Shown: one piece after another, positions 10,385 to 17,847 of the stretch
Position numbering within the stretch: the first letter of the stretch is position 1
Layout: the number at the start of each line of letters is the position of its first letter
NCBI RefSeq assembly: GCF_927797785.1
Contig: NZ_CAKMLL010000032.1
Span: 1 to 64,000 of the forward strand
Direction: 5' to 3'
Length of the DNA stretch: 64,000 bases
Source of the DNA: Candidatus Nitrotoga sp. BS
GTDB taxonomy: Bacteria > Pseudomonadota > Gammaproteobacteria > Burkholderiales > Gallionellaceae
The notes under the pieces: model-generated
Told to the model about the DNA's origin: nothing
What the model saw: only the letters and a program-made list of their open reading frames with translations
Database searches by the model: none
Made by a program: the position numbers and the translations under genes

Positions 10385-11806
10385 ATGCCAATGTTAAGTT
10401 TAGATTCAAACGATCCGTTACCGTTGATTGACCAGATCGCCAATGCCATCCAAAAAATGATAGATGACAAGGCAATGCGACCGGGTTCACGTATGTCTTC
10501 GATACGAAAATTTGCTCAATACCACGGGGTAAGCCGCTTCACTGTTGTCCAGGCTTATGACAAATTGGTGGCAATGGGATATCTGCATTCGAGGCAAGGA
10601 TCTGGTTTTTATGTTTCATCTCGACCGACGCCTCGTGATTTATCGGAAGCGGCATACAAACTCGATAGCGTAATAGATGTAGTTTGGCTGTTAAGGAATT
10701 CGCTAAAGGATCGTGCTAGCAAAACGATGCCCGGAGCATGGTGGCTACCAGCCTCATGGATGGTAGAAACGGGTATCAAAAAAAGCTTGAGAGCATTGTC
10801 ACTTAAAGATGGAGAATTTCTAACCGCTTATGGCACGCCGGGTGGCTACTTACCTTTGAGGGACTTACTTCAAAGAAAACTATCTACGATCGGTGTTGTT
10901 GCAGATACGGCGCAGATCATCCTGACCACAGGTGTGACGCATGCGATGGATCTGGTCACTCGATACTTTGTACGGCCAGGAGACACTGTGTTAGTCGATG
11001 ATCCAGGATACTTTATTCTTTTCGGAGGACTGAAATCATTTGGCGCGAAAATCGTCGGAGTGCCCTGGAATAATGATGGCCCTGATACCTGTGCGATGGA
11101 AACGCTCATCAAGGAACATCATCCCAAACTTTTTTTTACAAATACGATTTTGCACAATCCGACCGGCGCCAGCATTAGCCAGCCTGTCGCTCATCGCATG
11201 CTTCAGCTGGCCGAAAAATACGACATGATTTTGGTCGAGGATGATATATATGGCGATTTCCATCCTACGATGGCGACTCGCCTTGCGACACTTGACCAAC
11301 TCAATCGAGTGATCTATGTAAGCAGCTTCTCGAAATCGGTCTCTGCAAGTCTGCGTGTTGGATATTTCGCGTGCAACCGGGAAATAGCAGAGAATCTCTG
11401 TGATGTTAAGCTTTTGACAGGCCTTACCACTTCGGAAGTAAGTGAGCGATTGATGTATCAACTTTTGACTGACGGCCATTATCGAAAGCACCTGGATAAG
11501 CTTCGAGCAAAATTGCAGCTGGCACGACAAACCACTATTTCAAAACTTGAAAACATCGGCTTTACAATATATTGCGAACCAGAAGGAGGAATGTTTGTTT
11601 GGGCGAAACTGAATGACCAAAGCAATGCGGCTGAAATTGCAAGCCTCGCTGCAATAGAGGGAATCATGCTCGCTCCCGGAAACATGTTCCGTCCACACCA
11701 GGAATCTTCACCTTGGTTCAGGTTTAACGTAGCCCATTGCGGCGACGATGCAACGTTTGAGTTTTTTAGAGTTGGGGGGTTCAACGCTGAAGCGCCGCTT
11801 TTGTAG
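10385..11806 (+). CDS. MocR-type regulator (GntR helix-turn-helix fused to PLP aminotransferase fold)
   Basis: 473 residues. Residues ~12-78 are a GntR winged helix (DQIANAIQKMIDD, FAQYHGVSRFTVVQAYDKL, HSRQGSGFYV). Residues ~110-465 are a fold-type I aminotransferase domain with the PLP-binding lysine in SSFSKSVSASLRVGYF (~315-330) and TNTILHNPTG upstream. MocR proteins use pyridoxal phosphate as a sensory cofactor to control vitamin B6, GABA, taurine or amino-acid genes. No pdx, gab or tau gene is nearby, so the effector is unknown; the divergent membrane protein is the likely target. The start is the first ATG; a second ATG lies two codons in. No strong Shine-Dalgarno was seen. Confidence 0.92.
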   Translation: MPMLSLDSNDPLPLIDQIANAIQKMIDDKAMRPGSRMSSIRKFAQYHGVSRFTVVQAYDKLVAMGYLHSRQGSGFYVSSRPTPRDLSEAAYKLDSVIDVVWLLRNSLKDRASKTMPGAWWLPASWMVETGIKKSLRALSLKDGEFLTAYGTPGGYLPLRDLLQRKLSTIGVVADTAQIILTTGVTHAMDLVTRYFVRPGDTVLVDDPGYFILFGGLKSFGAKIVGVPWNNDGPDTCAMETLIKEHHPKLFFTNTILHNPTGASISQPVAHRMLQLAEKYDMILVEDDIYGDFHPTMATRLATLDQLNRVIYVSSFSKSVSASLRVGYFACNREIAENLCDVKLLTGLTTSEVSERLMYQLLTDGHYRKHLDKLRAKLQLARQTTISKLENIGFTIYCEPEGGMFVWAKLNDQSNAAEIASLAAIEGIMLAPGNMFRPHQESSPWFRFNVAHCGDDATFEFFRVGGFNAEAPLL

Positions 11807-12022
11807 GTGACTTTAGGCGGCGAGCTGAGTAAGTGAGCTACTTAAAAGACCAGGTCAAAGGGATTTTAAGATGAAGTACTATTTAATGAGTGAGGAATTC
11901 AATCTGAATGTATAGTGCATGTTGAGATTCTAAAAATGAGTTTCCAAAAAATCATTTTTATTCATTTAGGTACCTATCAAAGTGTATAACTATTACTATT
12001 ATCAATTACTGAAAGGAAACTT

Positions 12023-12535
12023 ATGAGCACTTATATGTACACCACATCCGTACCTGTTTTCAAACAGCTATTGAACAGCCTCAGTGCTATGTTGACCAAG
12101 GCTGAAGCTTATGCCACAGAGAAAAATTTTAAACCAACAGTATTACTGGATGCACGACTATACCCTGACATGTTCCCTTTGAGACGCCAAGTGCAAGTCG
12201 CTGCCGATTTTGCCAAGAGTGTATCAGCAAGGCTAGCAGGTGTTGAGGTGCCTGCGTATGACGACGATAACGAACTAACCTTTGCCGATTTGCAGGCACG
12301 AATTAGTAAAACTTTATCGTTTATCGAAAGCTTAACACCCGCACAATTTGAAGGCAGCGAAACGCGTGAGATTGTTTTACGCCCGGGCACACCGAAAGAG
12401 AAAAAAATGGTTGGTCACACCTATCTCTCCAACTACGGTTTGCCGCAATTTTACTTTCATATCACCACGACTTATGCGATTTTGCGGCACAATGGTCTGG
12501 AAGTTGGTAAACGAGATTTTATGGGTGACTATTAA
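12023..12535 (+). CDS. DUF1993 family protein
   Basis: 170 residues preceded by GAAAGGAAAC, a good ribosome site. It matches the DUF1993 pattern: an N-terminal helix (VPVFKQLLNSLSAMLTKAE), the LYPDMFPLRRQVQVAADFAK segment (~46-65), and a C-terminal NYGLPQFYFHITTTYAILRH segment (~136-155). The fold resembles DinB-like four-helix bundles, and the biochemical role is not established. It stands alone between the MocR gene and IS debris. Length is normal for the family. Confidence 0.88.
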   Translation: MSTYMYTTSVPVFKQLLNSLSAMLTKAEAYATEKNFKPTVLLDARLYPDMFPLRRQVQVAADFAKSVSARLAGVEVPAYDDDNELTFADLQARISKTLSFIESLTPAQFEGSETREIVLRPGTPKEKKMVGHTYLSNYGLPQFYFHITTTYAILRHNGLEVGKRDFMGDY

Positions 12536-12708
12536 GGTTGCTTAGCAATCGTTTCGGATCACAGCTTTCGCGGATATCCTGTGATCTGTTGCTCTAATCT
12601 TGCTTCCAGACGAGCATTCTTTCCCGCCACTTGGCGATAAGTGGCGACTCCGCTTTGCGTACAAATAAAGTCGAGTCTGAGCTAACCCGTGATTCAAGGT
12701 CACATAGA

Positions 12709-12822
12709 TTAAGCACTATAGTACAACTTCACCACCTCAATCGGTTTTCGGTAGCCGAGCGACTGATGAATGAGGTTGCGGTTATAAAAGTACTCGACGG
12801 AATTGTTAGCCAACTTCACGAT
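12709..12822 (-). pseudogene. C-terminal remnant of an IS3-family transposase
   Basis: Read on the minus strand, this stretch gives VKLANNSVEYF, then YFYNRNLIHQSLGYRKP, then IEVV and a TAA stop at 12709-12711. The YN-x-R-x-H-x-SLGY-x-P pattern is the hallmark of the C-terminus of IS3-type (OrfB, rve-fold) transposases. Only the last ~35 codons remain. The fragment abuts and overlaps, in another frame, the 3' end of the gene at 12806-13294, which suggests the insertion or later deletion trimmed that gene. Confidence 0.8.
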
Positions 12823-13294
12823 AGTTTTTTTCGCGCCATTCACGTTGCTTCGGAAAATAGCGGAAAAATGGCTTTAAATAAAGCGGCATGCACTCCCACT
12901 TTACTCGCTCCCAATCGTGCTTAAGAAGCAATGCAATGCGGTGATTGAACACTGACAAATCATCTGAATCCGCCGAAAACAAACGATCATAGTGATCCAG
13001 GATAGCGCCATCGTTGGTAATGTCTTTGGGATTTATTGACGTCGCCAAGACTGATCGCAGTGCGGCAACCTTGCTAGGTGATGGCGTTGTTTTGTTTTCT
13101 ATGTGGAGAGCAGATATCTCTGCGGAGAGCTTTCGCATGTTGTCTCTCCACTTCTTTCGCTCTTCCGTGATTTGGCTCAATTGAACTGAGCGTTCGTCTT
13201 TGCGAAAGGCAATGAACGAGGCTATCCATCCGCCAACCATTGCGATGGACAGCCCGGCCAAAATCGAGGAAACACTTTCAGGAAATTGGAACAT
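12806..13294 (-). CDS. Membrane-anchored coiled-coil protein of unknown function
   Basis: 162 residues. An N-terminal hydrophobic segment (~10-30, including GLSIAMVGGWIASFIAF) is followed by a charged, probably coiled-coil stretch (~32-68, SQITEERKKWRDNMRKLSAE) and a C-terminal part without recognisable motifs. It lies 60 bases downstream of the HEPN-like gene on the same strand, so the two are probably co-transcribed. The last codons run into IS3 transposase sequence, so the native C-terminus may be lost. No strong Shine-Dalgarno was seen. The function is unknown; a membrane partner of the HEPN-like protein is a plausible guess. Confidence 0.6.
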   Translation of the reverse strand: MFQFPESVSSILAGLSIAMVGGWIASFIAFRKDERSVQLSQITEERKKWRDNMRKLSAEISALHIENKTTPSPSKVAALRSVLATSINPKDITNDGAILDHYDRLFSADSDDLSVFNHRIALLLKHDWERVKWECMPLYLKPFFRYFPKQREWREKNYREVG

Positions 13295-13354
13295 AAGCGA
13301 TTAACGTAAAAGTAAGGAGCTGGGTGGTTTGCGCAGTCAAGCTTGACTGCCTGA

Positions 13355-14224
13355 TTATGCACGAAGTTTGGCAAGATTGTCACCGATCTCATGAATAACT
13401 GCTCGCAATACTTGCAAGCAAATTTTTGCCGTATGTTCTCGTGGGGAAAAGCCAGAACTCATTTGCTCGAATGGATGTATGTAGTTTCTAAAGTCCCTAA
13501 GTGAATGGCTGAACTTGTGCGTGTCATGTTGTATTAGCCCTAGTTCCTTACCAACGTCGATGAAGCCACTAAGGTTCCACTCGTGAAATGGCCTCACCTT
13601 TGAGTTATTGTCCTTTGGCGATGATTTGGCAGAGTTAAATTGCTTGGGGTGTTGAATAGCCAAGCCAAGAAATATCCCTTCTAGCGTGCTTCCCGCTAGA
13701 AGAATAACTGCGAGTGGTGAGCCAGAATTAAAGCATTTTTCAATTTCCTTTATTCTGTACTGCAGCACAGTAGAGATTGCACTATCTAGTGTCAAAACCT
13801 TGACATCGACATTACTAAACTCGCGGTTCAGAAAATCGTTTTCAGATTCCTGTGGCACTTCTGGCTCGATTTCGACCTTCTCAAGTTTTTGAAAAAATAT
13901 GTCGGCTTCTTTTCTAACAGCCTTCCATTTGTCGAATGCAAGATATTGATTGAACTCCTTGATCAAGATGTCTAACTCTTGAATCCGAGAAACAAAATTC
14001 ACGGGTGCAAACGTGCTCTTGATGCACTGATCGAGCGTAGGCGTTCCGTTGATTTTTGCTAATTTCTCATCAGTAAAGTACCACCGAGATGGAAAGCCTT
14101 GTCCATACGAATCATTGAATCCTAGTTCGTTAAAGAATTGAACTAACTTAGGGCCTGATCGATACTCCGATTTTTCATTGATCATTTCCCGAAGGCATTC
14201 GAGAGTTTTCTTACATAGGATCAT
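13355..14224 (-). CDS. HEPN-like protein, possible abortive-infection type RNase
   Basis: 289 residues, not assignable to a named gene. Residues ~1-115 (including VQFFNELGFNDSYGQGFPSR) recall the helical N-terminal domains of AbiJ-like proteins, by memory of the pattern only. Residues ~145-285 look like a HEPN/DUF4145-type helical domain: LAVILLAGSTLEGIFLGLA (~171-189), PFHEWNLSGFIDVGKELGLI (~212-231), then SLRDFRNYIHP (241-251). RDFRNYIH fits the R-x4-6-H catalytic motif of HEPN RNases. It lies in an accessory block between IS and MITE debris, next to a membrane-anchored small protein. Toxin or phage-defence activity is an inference. Confidence 0.65.
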   Translation of the reverse strand: MILCKKTLECLREMINEKSEYRSGPKLVQFFNELGFNDSYGQGFPSRWYFTDEKLAKINGTPTLDQCIKSTFAPVNFVSRIQELDILIKEFNQYLAFDKWKAVRKEADIFFQKLEKVEIEPEVPQESENDFLNREFSNVDVKVLTLDSAISTVLQYRIKEIEKCFNSGSPLAVILLAGSTLEGIFLGLAIQHPKQFNSAKSSPKDNNSKVRPFHEWNLSGFIDVGKELGLIQHDTHKFSHSLRDFRNYIHPFEQMSSGFSPREHTAKICLQVLRAVIHEIGDNLAKLRA

Positions 14225-14293
14225 AGTTCAGAGTTTCGCTAATGAGAGCATAACGTAAAGTAGACTTCCTAATTGACGGGTCAAATACACAGG

Positions 14294-14402
14294 GTCAAGT
14301 CTCAATACTGTTCGGTTAGGGGTGAATTCCTGGTTTTTTAATGTTGTATCTTATTGATTATATTTATTAATTATTTTAAACCGAACAGTATTGGGTCAAG
14401 TC
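14294..14402. mobile_element. ~110-bp MITE-like element, copy 1
   Basis: CAATACTGTTCGGTT at 14303-14317 is perfectly mirrored at 14379-14393 around an AT-rich core. The inverted arms are flanked on both sides by the same direct repeat GGTCAAGTCT. A second copy with the same arm core and flanks is at 41088-41199. No coding capacity. Size, inverted ends and repetition fit a miniature transposable element. Confidence 0.75.
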
Positions 14403-14828
14403 TTGCATTCATACATTCTCTTTCTTTCACCAGCTCGGTAGCCAATCTACCGACAAGCTCAGACGATGAGGTCTGTCTTCAGGTTGGGGCGGCTTCCCCA
14501 GTGAAACTCTGATTCTACGGGTGACTTCAACCAGAGTTAGAATGATTTTGATCATACAAGGTTGGACTGAATCAATGAAGCACACCATCTCCCTCACACT
14601 TGGCCTTGGTGGTAGGTACAAATGTGCTTGTACTTTGCCAGCGGTTGAGAATACTCGGCCTTATGTGTTTCCCGCTGCATCGGCATTTTGTCTACGCATC
14701 TGTTCATCAACTGTCTGTGATGTTGGGCTTCATTTCATTCAGCTCAATCGTGCTTCCTGACCGTAAACTCAATGGCTCATATGGCAAGAGAGTTGGACAT
14801 GTATTGACTGGCAATGCGCAAAGGGAGG
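14403..14828. other. Repeat-containing spacer
   Basis: No real gene was found. The stretch carries a degenerate REP-like hairpin at 14558-14588 (GGTTGGACTGAATCAATGAAG) and a better copy at 14719-14748. The plus-strand frames here have no family resemblance and cross the repeats. Confidence 0.45.
14719..14748. repeat. REP-like hairpin
   Basis: GATGTTGGGCTTCATTTC followed by ATTCAGCTCAAT forms a GTTGGGCT/AGCTCAA-type hairpin. Related copies occur at 15793-15822, 41337-41366 and, more diverged, 57805-57840. Such repeats are commonly dispersed by RAYT transposases, and a dead RAYT lies at 15566-15793. Confidence 0.6.
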
Positions 14829-15515
14829 CTAGGCTAAATGCGTTCCAAAAAAGCGCATAGTTCGATCCCAAGCTATCTGTGCCCATGCTGCATCATATTG
14901 CATTGCCGGATTACGTCCTGGTCCTTGTGCGGTTTCGTTAGCGAATGCGTGATGAGCGAGATATCGGTGAGATTCCAAGTTCACTTTCGCACGCTGCAGC
15001 TTTTCTTCCAAGGCCTCCACACTGGCTATAGGAAATAACTGATCCTGCATGGCCCAGTGCGCCATCATCGGTACCTTGATCTTGCTGGCGTCTACATCTT
15101 CAAGTGGCGGCAAGCCATACCAAACTACTCCAGCTGCCACTTCTGCTACTGTGGTGAGCGTAAGGATCGTCAGTGCGCCACCCATGCAGAAGCCGGTAAC
15201 GCCCACCTTGCCACCAAGTTTGGCGAGAAATTGCACGGCGCCGCGCACATCTTGCGAGGCGGCATCAGCAAAATCGAGGTCAGTCATTAGATGGTGAGCC
15301 TCCTCTGCTTCCACTGTGGATTTGCCACGGTAAAGGTCTGGCACGAGGGCAGTCAAGCCTGCCTTGGCAGCTCGATCAGCAACACCCCGAATCTGATCGT
15401 TCAAGCCCCACCACTCTTGGAGTATCACGAGAGATCCTATCTGTTTTTCGGCCTTGGCGAGATAGCCTTGTACCGTTTTTCCGTCTGGGCGGGTATAACT
15501 GATCATGGAGTTCAT
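14829..15515 (-). CDS. Dienelactone hydrolase family protein
   Basis: 228 residues, an alpha/beta hydrolase of the DLH family. The catalytic triad is visible as Cys in GVTGFCMGG (~112), Asp in HWAMQDQLFP (~160) and His in YLAHHAFANE (~192). The GRNPAM segment after the His is typical of bacterial DLH homologues. Classic members open dienelactone in chlorocatechol breakdown, but most chromosomal homologues, like this isolated one, have unknown esters or lactones as substrate. AAGGATAA precedes the ATG. It is flanked on both sides by REP and RAYT debris, consistent with an acquired segment. Confidence 0.92.
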   Translation of the reverse strand: MNSMISYTRPDGKTVQGYLAKAEKQIGSLVILQEWWGLNDQIRGVADRAAKAGLTALVPDLYRGKSTVEAEEAHHLMTDLDFADAASQDVRGAVQFLAKLGGKVGVTGFCMGGALTILTLTTVAEVAAGVVWYGLPPLEDVDASKIKVPMMAHWAMQDQLFPIASVEALEEKLQRAKVNLESHRYLAHHAFANETAQGPGRNPAMQYDAAWAQIAWDRTMRFFGTHLA

Positions 15516-15565
15516 GGTAATTTATCCTTATTTAAGTGTGTAATGAGAATTTTTACTCTAAACTA

Positions 15566-15793
15566 CATTGCCTGTCTAGTCAAAGCCTTATCAAAAGTGG
15601 TATGAGCGTAAGCGAGGCATCTGGTTGCGGCGATATTGGGAGCATCAAGTCCGGGTTGAAATTGATCTTACGCGTCACGTCTATTACATTCGTTACCTGT
15701 CGTCCTGTAAAACATGGTTGGACCTCTCACCCTGTTGATTGGCCACGTTCAATATCGCATGGCACTATTGAGAAGGGAATGGCAGCACGGTAG
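15566..15793 (+). pseudogene. Remnant of a REP-associated tyrosine transposase (RAYT)
   Basis: The plus strand encodes KALSKV, then after a frame change RKRGIWLRRYWEHQVRV and DLTRHVYYIRYL, then after another shift PVKHGWTSHPVDWP and SISHGTIEKG. This is the C-terminal half of a Y1/RAYT transposase, whose consensus runs RGIWQRRYWEH...YIHYNPVKHGLV..P.DWP.SSFHRYV. At least two frameshifts and the missing N-terminal HUH half make it dead. A REP-like hairpin starts right at its stop codon. Confidence 0.82.
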
Positions 15794-15822
15794 TGCGGGT
15801 TGGATGGAATGAAGCCCAACAT
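15793..15822. repeat. REP-like hairpin next to the RAYT remnant
   Basis: GTGCGGGTTGGATGGAATG followed by AAGCCCAACAT forms a hairpin of the same family as 14719-14748 and 41337-41366. It begins at the end of the broken RAYT reading frame, the usual position of a REP relative to its RAYT gene. Confidence 0.6.
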
Positions 15823-15855
15823 TTCATTGCTCTCAGCTTTTCAATTCGGTGCCCG

Positions 15856-16605
15856 TCATCCTTGCGGACTATCGGTCATATGACCGCAATATTTCTCAAG
15901 ATTTTCAGGGAGATGGTCTGGACAAACGCCGCACAGTTTATTTCCCGGCACTGCAAAATCAATGAACTTAGGGTAGGGCAAATTGAGGTTCGCCATAATA
16001 TCTTTGAATTGCGCCAGCGTAAGATCTCCGCCTAGGCGAGGATTGCGTATCTTTTCCTGTGCGATGGAAGAAACACGCCTGTCTTTGTAATCATGACCGG
16101 GATAAACAAGAAACTCGTCTGGTAAGGAAAACAGCTTTTCTCTAACGCTCTTGTATAGCGCATCTGCGTCGCCGTTTTGAAAATCGGTGCGGCCACATCC
16201 CTCAATTAGTAATGAATCACCTGTGAATATCCGATCGCCTGACAGATAGGCAAAGTGTCCGTCAGTATGCCCGGGGGTATGCAACGGCTGCAATTGGATG
16301 CTACCAACATTTAACGGCGATCCTTCTTCAATTCCCACATCTGCGCAAGGCAATCGATCAATAGCGGGCATTGCTATCTTGCTGCCTACTTTTGATTTTA
16401 ATTCGAGAGCGGCAGTGATGTGATCTGCATGAATATGGGTATCCAGACTATAGGCCAGCGTCAATCCAAGCCGACTGATTTCGGCAAGATCACGGTTGAC
16501 CGAGTTGATAACTGGATCAATGAGGATAGCTTGTCGCGTTTCCTCACAGCCCAGCAAATAGGTATAGGTACTTGATAACGGTTCAAACAGCTGACGGAAG
16601 ATCAT
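15856..16605 (-). CDS. MBL-fold persulfide dioxygenase (ETHE1/Blh type)
   Basis: 249 residues. Metal ligands are seen in THIHADHI (~56-63), the HTPGHTDGH segment (~109-117), the Asp of FTGDSLLIEGCGRTDF (~127-142) and the YPGHDY motif (~167-172). GCGRTDFQ is diagnostic of the ETHE1/Blh group, mononuclear iron enzymes that oxidise glutathione persulfide to sulfite and GSH. A longer C-terminal tail with CGVCPDHLPENLEKYCG carries three Cys. It is divergent from a BigR-type regulator remnant, and the cluster also contains YeeE/YedE remnants and a TauE exporter, the standard bigR-blh sulfide-detoxification context. The hydrolase itself is intact. Confidence 0.93.
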   Translation of the reverse strand: MIFRQLFEPLSSTYTYLLGCEETRQAILIDPVINSVNRDLAEISRLGLTLAYSLDTHIHADHITAALELKSKVGSKIAMPAIDRLPCADVGIEEGSPLNVGSIQLQPLHTPGHTDGHFAYLSGDRIFTGDSLLIEGCGRTDFQNGDADALYKSVREKLFSLPDEFLVYPGHDYKDRRVSSIAQEKIRNPRLGGDLTLAQFKDIMANLNLPYPKFIDFAVPGNKLCGVCPDHLPENLEKYCGHMTDSPQG

Positions 16606-16635
16606 GACGGTGCCTTTTAAAATTTAAGAAAATGA

Positions 16636-16803
16636 TCAGGGTTTCTGCTTGTAGCTATTAATCCCCAATAGGCTGTTGAGCGGGCAGAATCCAACGAATA
16701 CAGTATTCAACGCGATTCCGAAACGATACGGATCGCCTTGTCCGCAACACCTACATTGCAAGCTAAAGCTATCGTAGCCTCCTGCCGATAAAAACTCAGA
16801 CAT
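16636..16803 (-). pseudogene. Small open frame, probable relic of a DUF2892/YgaP-like membrane protein
   Basis: A 55-codon frame upstream of the dioxygenase on the same strand. Its end, NTVFVGFCPLNSLLGINSY, resembles the C-terminus of DUF2892 (YgaP membrane domain) proteins, in which FVG and the FCPL motif are normally separated by about ten residues. The N-terminal part carries CRCCGQGDPYRFG and does not match the family. It may be an internally deleted remnant, in line with the decay of neighbouring genes, or a small real protein. No convincing ribosome site. Confidence 0.4.
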
Positions 16804-16851
16804 AGCATATCCTGATGAATAGCTGGCGAAGCCAAGTAGCTCATCAGCACA

Positions 16852-16867
16852 ATATATTTAATTATAT
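16852..16867. promoter_or_regulatory. AT-rich inverted repeat, possible BigR operator
   Basis: ATATA-TTTAAT-TATAT lies between the divergent persulfide dioxygenase side and the BigR-like remnant. BigR repressors are known to bind AT-rich palindromes in such intergenic regions. The sequence is weakly informative because the whole region is AT-rich. Confidence 0.35.
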
Positions 16868-16902
16868 CCAACTAAAACATTCTTATTGAGGGAGATAGGT
16901 TG

Positions 16903-17219
16903 ATGGGTGTCCCAACTGAAAAATTTTATCTGAAAGAATTGCGCGCTTCCGCGACAGATGCTTGCGGGCTGATGAAGGCTTGGCCAACACAGACTGCTTG
17001 ACTCAAGGTGAATGCTGCGTCAGCGACTTGGAAAGCTTGCTAGACATTAGGCAGCCAAAGCTTTCTCAACAATTGTCTGTCCTGCGTGAAGAAAAGTTAG
17101 TCACTACCCGTCGAGACAGCAAACAGATCTTTTATGCCCTTGCCAGCAGGGAAGAAACGGCCGTCATGGCTGTTTTGTGCGAACAATTCTGTAAACCTGG
17201 TAAAGGATGGAAGAAATGA
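16903..17219 (+). pseudogene. Broken BigR-like ArsR-family regulator
   Basis: GGAGATAGG precedes an ATG at 16903 that encodes YLKELRASATDACGLMKA, the expected N-terminus, but this frame ends after the next few codons at a TGA. From 16982 the match continues one frame away as LANTDCLTQGECCVSDLE and LDIRQPKLSQQLSVLREEKL, then the normal C-terminus, ending at 17219. A single-base loss near 16981 explains the shift (GCTTGGCC where GCTTTGGCC would be in frame). About six or seven residues (the LLLLCxL helix) are also missing between TDC and LTQ. The helix-turn-helix core is present but the protein cannot be made whole. Confidence 0.8.
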
Positions 17220-17424
17220 CGATAGGCTGGACAACTTTAACCCCTTGGTCATCCTTAGCTGGTGGCGTACTAATTTGTTTGGCTGCAGCAATGTTCCTTT
17301 TGATTAACGATCGGATTGCGGGTGTCAGTGGTATTCTGGGTGGGTTGCTACGACCGGTAAAAGTGATATTGGATGGCGAGCCGCTTTTGTAGCGGTCTTT
17401 ATCACTCATCACCTGATTAGTTAA
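17216..17424 (+). pseudogene. Truncated, frameshifted YeeE/YedE (PmpA-like) membrane protein
   Basis: Starts with ATGA overlapping the regulator's stop. It encodes the N-terminal half of a YeeE/YedE protein: WTTLTPWSSLAGGVLICLAA and IAGVSGILGGLLRPVK. The original frame stops at 17392, but one base later the family sequence resumes as DIGWRAAFVAVFITHH and ends at TAA 17424. A one-base loss after the lysine codon (AAAAGTGAT for AAAAGGTGAT) explains this. The second half of the protein, including its later helices, is absent. Confidence 0.75.
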
Positions 17425-17434
17425 AGAGATTACG

Positions 17435-17847
17435 ATGCAAGTTTTAATGGCATTCACCACAGGTTTGATATTTGGGTTGGGTCTGCTTTTGTCCGGCATG
17501 ACGGATCCGGCCAAAGTGATTGGCTTTCTGGATATTGCTGGCACCTGGAATCCATCGTTGGCATTTGTAATGGGTGGTGCTATTTTGATAGCCGCTATCG
17601 CATTTCACTTTGCTAAGATTCACCCAAAAGCTTTGCTGGGTGATGTCATGCGCTTGCCAACAGTGGGAGCAAGCCACTGATCTTTGTCGTCGCCATGGTT
17701 GTCGGTATGGCGATTTTCGAAATCAAGGATAGGCGTCAAGCGCGCACAAATGCAAAGCAGTCTAGTGCAGTTTACCCAGAGCCGAGTATGCAAATGACGT
17801 CGACTACTCTGATATGCGACGCGCGACTCAATAAAAGGTCACGATGA
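17435..17847 (+). pseudogene. Internally deleted YeeE/YedE (PmpB-like) membrane protein
   Basis: The first 81 codons (MAFTTGLIFGLGLLLSGMTD, DPAKVIGFLDIAGTWNPSLA, MGGAILIAAIAFHF, GDVMRLPT) are a normal PmpB start but stop at 17680. Immediately after, in another frame, comes IFVVAMVVGMAIFEI, the C-terminal helix of the same family, running to TGA 17845-17847, which overlaps the TauE ATG. The ~45-50 codons between, with the signature GFCPGP segment, are deleted. The gene is non-functional as a full transporter. Confidence 0.78.

Noticed and set aside
12557-12646. Two small hairpins (GATCACAG/CTGTGATC and CGCCACTT/AAGTGGCG) after the DUF1993 gene
   Set aside because: Neither is followed by a T-tract; they could be IS-end debris, so no terminator is claimed.
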